A DNA stretch of 64,000 nucleotides from SB11 sp964584305 (GTDB taxonomy: Bacteria; Bacteroidota; Bacteroidia; UBA8524). Where the stretch lies: positions 62,001 to 126,000 of the forward strand of contig CAZOZL010000001.1 in NCBI GenBank assembly GCA_964584305.1, given 5' to 3'. The notes under the pieces are model-generated. The model worked only from the letters and a program-made list of their open reading frames with translations, was not told the DNA's origin and ran no database searches. How positions within the stretch are numbered: the stretch's first letter is position 1; each line of letters starts with the position of its first letter. Positions 60,938 to 64,000 of the stretch are shown here, in pieces. The position numbers were made by a program, and so were the translations under genes.

Positions 60938-61021
60938 ATACGGGTGTTTTTTATTATAAATTTTTAGGAGGCATTTAAAAAGACCAAAATTTAGCATGAT
61001 ATTGCTTAAAAACTAATAAAT

Positions 61022-61609
61022 ATGAATCCTATCCTCAACCGCAATTTATTTTTAATTAAAGAACACGTAGGCGCATTTAAAGCCTCTAATAGCTACGATG
61101 TTTTCGACCCTGAAACCAATGAAACTATAATGCTATGCAGGGAAGAGGGCTTAAACTTTTTAACCAAACTTTTTCGGTTTACAGGCTATAAAACAATCAC
61201 CCCTTTTAATGTAGTGGTAAAAACACCCGATGGGCAAACGGTGGTACGCGTAAAAAGAGGTATAAACATTTGGCTATCTGAGGTAGAAGTATTGGATGAG
61301 AACGATAAGCTAATAGGTGTTTTTAAGCAAAAACTATTTTCTATCGGGGGTAAGTTTAAAGTATTAGACCCTGATGGTGTGGAATTGTGTATGCTAAAAG
61401 GCAAGTGGACAGGCTGGGATTTTAAGTTTATGAAAGACAATTTAGAGTTTGCCCATGTAAGCAAAAAATGGGCAGGTTTGGGCAAAGAACTTTTTACCAG
61501 TGCCGATAATTATATTTTAAGTATAAACGATGGCGTACCCGCAGATAGTACTTTGCGCCAACTAATACTTGCCGCTGTTATGTGTATTGACATGGTGCTA
61601 AAAGAGTAG
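61022..61609 (+). CDS. Scramblase/LURP-one-like protein
   Basis: A 195-residue protein lacking a signal peptide. Pattern of strands and basic tail (MNPILNRNLFLIKEHVGAFKA, YDVFDPETNETIMLCREE, SEVEVLDENDKLIGVFKQ, KGKWTGWDFKFM) matches the phospholipid-scramblase/tubby-like beta-barrel fold. Bacterial relatives are widespread, but a lipid scrambling activity has not been established for them as a rule. It lies 84 nt after ccmF and 12 nt before a DUF2520 oxidoreductase gene. Function is unknown. Confidence 0.75.
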   Translation: MNPILNRNLFLIKEHVGAFKASNSYDVFDPETNETIMLCREEGLNFLTKLFRFTGYKTITPFNVVVKTPDGQTVVRVKRGINIWLSEVEVLDENDKLIGVFKQKLFSIGGKFKVLDPDGVELCMLKGKWTGWDFKFMKDNLEFAHVSKKWAGLGKELFTSADNYILSINDGVPADSTLRQLILAAVMCIDMVLKE

Positions 61610-61621
61610 TATTTTTGAGGC

Positions 61622-62386
61622 TTGCCTTATAAAATATCTATAATAGGTTCAGGAAATGTAGCATGGCATTTAGCCCACGCATTGGATACTGCACGGCATA
61701 CCATTTTGCAGGTATATAGCCGCAATACCGAGAGTGCCAAGAGATTGGCAAAGCCATTTAATGCCCAAGTGGTAAACAGCATTAACCAACTTACTGATGA
61801 TATTGACGTGCTACTACTTTGCATTAGCGATGATGCCATTGAAACAGTAGCCCCGCAGCTTGTACACCACCGCAGCCTCATAGCCCATACCAGCGGAGCT
61901 ATGGATATGGAACTGCTTAAAAACACCTCGCCATATTATGGTGTTTTTTATCCTTTACAAACTTTAAGCGCAGGCAAAAAAATTAATTTTTATGAAGTGC
62001 CTATTTGTGTTGAAGGCAGCAATAGTGCTGCTGAAAAGCAATTGTTCGCATTAGGCAATACCATTAGCAATAAGGTGCAGTATATAGATTCGGCACAGCG
62101 AAAATACTTGCATTTGGCTGCCGTGTTTGCTAATAATTTTACCAATGCCCTATATGCAGAAGCGGCAGAAATTTTAGAACAACAAAACTTAAATTTTGAT
62201 TTATTACGCCCTTTGATTTTGGAGACAGCCCAAAAAATCCAAAAGTTAGCACCCCAAGAAGCCCAAACAGGTCCCGCCAAACGGCATGATGAAAACACGA
62301 TAAGCAAGCACCTTAAACTAATGACGGGCAGTGAGAAAGCAGAAATATACCAGCTTATTACTAAAATAATCAAAAACAAGTTTTAA
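61622..62386 (+). CDS. NAD(P)-binding DUF2520 oxidoreductase
   Basis: A 254-residue Rossmann-fold protein starting with TTG at 61622. The N-terminal domain has the GSGNVAWHLAHAL dinucleotide motif (residues 9-21), VYSRN, and IDVLLLCISDDAI. The C-terminal helical DUF2520 domain (about residues 130-254) includes YLHLAAVFANNFTNAL and PLILETAQKIQ, a dimerising element like that of ketopantoate reductases and 6-phosphogluconate dehydrogenase relatives. The substrate is unknown. It follows the scramblase-like gene by 12 nt. Confidence 0.85.
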   Translation: MPYKISIIGSGNVAWHLAHALDTARHTILQVYSRNTESAKRLAKPFNAQVVNSINQLTDDIDVLLLCISDDAIETVAPQLVHHRSLIAHTSGAMDMELLKNTSPYYGVFYPLQTLSAGKKINFYEVPICVEGSNSAAEKQLFALGNTISNKVQYIDSAQRKYLHLAAVFANNFTNALYAEAAEILEQQNLNFDLLRPLILETAQKIQKLAPQEAQTGPAKRHDENTISKHLKLMTGSEKAEIYQLITKIIKNKF

Positions 62387-62530
62387 GTAATAGCGATTGT
62401 CCGTTTTTATATCTCGCTCCAAATCATATTAAATAAGGTTGAAATATAATTTTAAAAGCAACCGACTTTAGTCAGTTAGAACTGCCATCAGAAAAATATA
62501 AGACTGGTGCAGGGGGTTATAATTCTGTTT

Positions 62531-62553
62531 TTAGCTATTGGCTTTTAGCCTTT
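62531..62553. repeat. 23-nt dispersed repeat with GGCTTTTAGCC hairpin, copy 2
   Basis: Identical to 41820-41842. See that entry for the hairpin; the flanks differ. Confidence 0.6.
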
Positions 62554-62624
62554 GGGGAATACCCCCGTCATTGCTGTAATAGTTCACTATCTCATTCACA
62601 AAATTATAGTACAACAACCCCTTC

Positions 62625-62702
62625 CAAATAAGTACCCTTCCCCTTAAGGGGAAGCCAAATTGTAACACAGGTAAAAATTGGAATACAATTGGAAGGGGTT
62701 AA
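62625..62702 (+). repeat. 78-nt dispersed repeat, direct copy 1
   Basis: Starts CAAATAAGTACCC and ends with an AGGGGTTAA. Its centre is a strong hairpin, CTTCCCCTTAAGGGGAAG. Copy 2 begins 139 nt further on with only a few differences. Confidence 0.8.
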
Positions 62703-62763
62703 TTTAACTCGCCAGTATTGTACAAGTATAGCAACCCCTTCCAAATTAACTTATTAGCAGAAC

Positions 62764-62840
62764 CAAATAAGTACCCTTCCCCTTAAGGGGAAGCCAAATT
62801 GTAACACAGGTAAAAACTGGAATACATTGGTAGGGGTTAA
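62764..62840 (+). repeat. 78-nt dispersed repeat, direct copy 2
   Basis: 77 nt, nearly identical to copy 1, with the same hairpin. Its end adjoins the start of the truncated HMA-domain frame, so insertion or recombination at this repeat may have removed the rest of that gene. Confidence 0.8.
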
Positions 62841-62849
62841 TAAAAAGGA

Positions 62850-63026
62850 ATGGATTGCGCCAGTTGTACAAACCATATAAACCTTGCTGTTTCTCAATTT
62901 CAAGAGGTTGTTTGTGTATCTACTTCTTACGAAAAAGAGAATACCAGTATTAATTTTGATAGTACAAAAACCTCTTTAAAAACGATAAAAAAAACGATTA
63001 AACTTTTAGGCTATGAAACAGAGTAA
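62850..63026 (+). pseudogene. Truncated MerP/HMA-type heavy-metal-binding domain
   Basis: A 58-residue frame from ATG 62850 to the stop at 63024-63026. It begins MDCASCTNHINLAVSQ, the metal-binding GMxCxxC loop and helix 1 of an HMA domain. It ends TIKLLGYETE, the usual HMA finish. The first beta strand that should precede GMDC is missing: the codons before it read TAA-AAA-GGA, i.e. an in-frame stop and the end of a 78-nt repeat. In Bacteroidota an HMA domain of this kind is often the tail of a mercury transporter, MerTP, and here it overlaps a GDCCVxC-type gene, the usual partner. I read it as the 3' relic of such a gene. Confidence 0.6.
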
Positions 63027-63230
63027 TAATTTTATCACAAAATCTACCATAACCTGCCCCAATTGTGGAAACAAGCAAGAAGAGGAAATGCCTACGGATG
63101 CTTGCCAGTTTTTTATCAATGTAAAAATTGTTCCACTCTATTACAACCCAAGGCAGGAGATTGTTGTGTGTATTGCAGCTATGGCTCAGTAAAATGCCCG
63201 CCTATACAGCAGGGCAAAAGTTGTTGCTAA
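63013..63230 (+). pseudogene. Frameshifted GDCCVxC-domain protein gene
   Basis: The ATG at 63013 overlaps the HMA frame by 14 nt. It opens with CPNCGNKQEEEMPTDACQFF, then leaves frame. Moving one base restores the rest: YQCKNCSTLLQPKAG, then DCCVYCSYGSVKCPP and a KSCC end with a stop at 63228-63230. The break lies in a T-run near 63109-63114: six Ts where seven would keep the frame. The GDCCVxC hallmark is intact downstream of the break. Relatives are small Cys-rich (sometimes selenocysteine) proteins beside mercury transport genes. A true frameshift and a homopolymer sequencing error cannot be told apart here. Its stop overlaps the end of the convergent epimerase gene by 4 nt. Confidence 0.75.
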
Positions 63231-64000
63231 AAATATTTTTCGGGCAATAAATATTCTTTTACATAATTGCTAACGCCTTCTTCAAGAGTATGGAAGGGTT
63301 GTGTGTAGCCAATGTTTTTTAGTCTAGCCATTTTTGCTTCTGTAAAATATTGGTATTTATCACGAATATCGGCGGGTGTGTCAATAAATTCAATATTTTC
63401 GCTGATGTTCATTGCTTTAAAAGTTGCCTTGGCTAAATCAACAAAGGTGCGGGCAGTACCACTACCCAAGTTATAAATACCACTGTTTTTGCGGTGGTGC
63501 ATCAAAAAGCAAGCTACTTCTACCACATCCTTTACATATACAAAATCGCGCATTTGTTCGCCGTCTTTATAATCAGGATTATGCGAACGAAACAATCGTA
63601 TTTTTCCGATATTTTTTATCTGATTAAAACCATGAAATATTACCGAAGCCATGCGACTTTTATGAAACTCATTAGGTCCATACACATTAAAAAATTTTAA
63701 ACCCGCCCAAAAATACGGTTGGTGTTTTTGTTGCAATGCCCAAATATCAAAATCATTTTTCGATTTTCCGTAGGGGTTCAGCGGTTTCAAATCGGGTATT
63801 TTACTTTCATCATCAGCATAGCCCAACTCGCCCATGCCATACGTAGCTGCTGATGAGGCATATACTACTGGCAAGCCATATTGCACACACTTGTTCCAAA
63901 TCATTTTGGTATAGTTTAGGTTTAGGCGGTTAAAAACGTCTATATCAAACTCGGTAGTATCTGTGCGTGCACCAATATGAAAAATAAACTGTATTTGGTT
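63227..64000 (-). CDS. hldD: ADP-L-glycero-D-manno-heptose 6-epimerase (partial, 5' end outside window)
   Basis: The minus-strand frame is open to the window edge, so the N-terminal NAD-binding Rossmann motif lies outside. Visible sequence includes FIFHIGARTDTTEFD, the NPYGKSKNDFD catalytic Tyr-Lys pair, the KFFNVYGPNE segment, and DFVYVKDVV. These match RfaD/HldD, which epimerises ADP-D-glycero-D-manno-heptose for LPS inner core synthesis. The C-terminus is complete, ending LLPEKYF. It converges with the decayed GDCCVxC gene. Any ATG inside the visible part, such as MIWNKC, would start too late. Confidence 0.93.
   Translation of the reverse strand, partial: NQIQFIFHIGARTDTTEFDIDVFNRLNLNYTKMIWNKCVQYGLPVVYASSAATYGMGELGYADDESKIPDLKPLNPYGKSKNDFDIWALQQKHQPYFWAGLKFFNVYGPNEFHKSRMASVIFHGFNQIKNIGKIRLFRSHNPDYKDGEQMRDFVYVKDVVEVACFLMHHRKNSGIYNLGSGTARTFVDLAKATFKAMNISENIEFIDTPADIRDKYQYFTEAKMARLKNIGYTQPFHTLEEGVSNYVKEYLLPEKYF

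Larger units (their letters stand above)
62387..62849. other. Intergenic region of mini-hairpins and tandem 78-nt repeats
   Basis: No gene was found. In order: an AATAAGGTTGAAAT-type hairpin remnant near 62429-62443, ACCGACTTTAGTCAGTT near 62461-62478, the 23-nt repeat at 62531-62553, and two copies of the 78-nt repeat. The second copy ends 9 nt before the relic HMA frame, and an in-frame stop (TAA at 62841-62843) precedes it. Confidence 0.65.

Noticed and set aside
62625..62840. Tandem direct repeats as a possible CRISPR array
   Set aside because: Only two copies of 78 nt with a 61-nt gap, no cas genes nearby, and an inverted copy elsewhere; this is a dispersed repeat.
63698..63904. Internal Met of the epimerase as a start
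   Set aside because: The frame continues upstream through FHIGARTDTTEFD, a conserved part of HldD, to the window edge.
1..64000. tRNA, rRNA, prophage, integrase or intact insertion sequence
   Set aside because: I read through all gaps and saw no tRNA-like cloverleaf ends, no transposase or integrase frame and no phage structural gene.

Overview
The window is a chromosomal segment of a member of the Bacteroidota. Markers are two type IX secretion (T9SS) C-terminal sorting domains, a DUF4270 lipoprotein, DUF3347 and HYC_CC_PP copper-associated proteins, an SDR-type threonine dehydrogenase, TANNTTTG promoter elements and little Shine-Dalgarno use. The DNA is AT-rich. I saw no tRNA, rRNA, CRISPR array, prophage or intact insertion sequence. 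I do not place it below phylum level.

Layout. 1-1492: a two-component system on the minus strand, its response regulator cut by the window edge. 1599-4930: a plus-strand run of a cytochrome b5-like protein, 3-hydroxyanthranilate dioxygenase, a WG-repeat protein and tyrS. 4931-5280: a minus-strand relic resembling the start of a DarT toxin gene. 5281-12081: an MsbA-like ABC exporter, an outer-membrane-type protein, a T9SS-secreted M43 metalloprotease, a glycosyltransferase and a threonine dehydrogenase. 12088-28588: a long minus-strand block with dnaG, a three-gene secreted caspase / CHASE2 / FecR-like cluster, pheS, an Ig-like lipoprotein, mnmG, ybeY, a gliding-motility-type T9SS protein and an M16 peptidase pair. 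An AT-rich stretch with several DnaA-box-like words lies between pheS and the lipoprotein gene.

28807-37983: an S4-domain pseudouridine synthase, then a five-gene copper/silver efflux operon (HYC_CC_PP protein, CusA, CusC, CusB with a C-terminal DUF3347, free DUF3347 lipoprotein). 38330-41767: a polyprenyl-phosphate sugar synthase, a GT-C membrane glycosyltransferase and a divergent methyltransferase. 42042-47126: glmS, DAHP synthase, DUF4270 lipoprotein and a one-domain glycogen synthase, divergent from panC. 47210-54245: panC, lutB, two overlapping amidohydrolase genes with degenerate domains and a small secreted protein. 54591-56595: an unknown protein and a GT-C transferase. 56638-62386: a cytochrome c maturation set (CcsA/CcmC-like, CcmD, a CxxxY-type CcmE, CcmF), a scramblase-like protein and a DUF2520 oxidoreductase. 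62387-63230: repeats that adjoin a decayed mercury-type cassette (truncated HMA domain plus a frameshifted GDCCVxC gene). The window ends inside an ADP-heptose epimerase gene.

The most interesting loci are the caspase-CHASE2-FecR triad, the relic HMA/GDCCVxC cassette, the relic DarT, the CxxxY CcmE set, the copper operon with duplicated DUF3347 modules, and the families of intergenic mini-hairpins and a 78-nt repeat.
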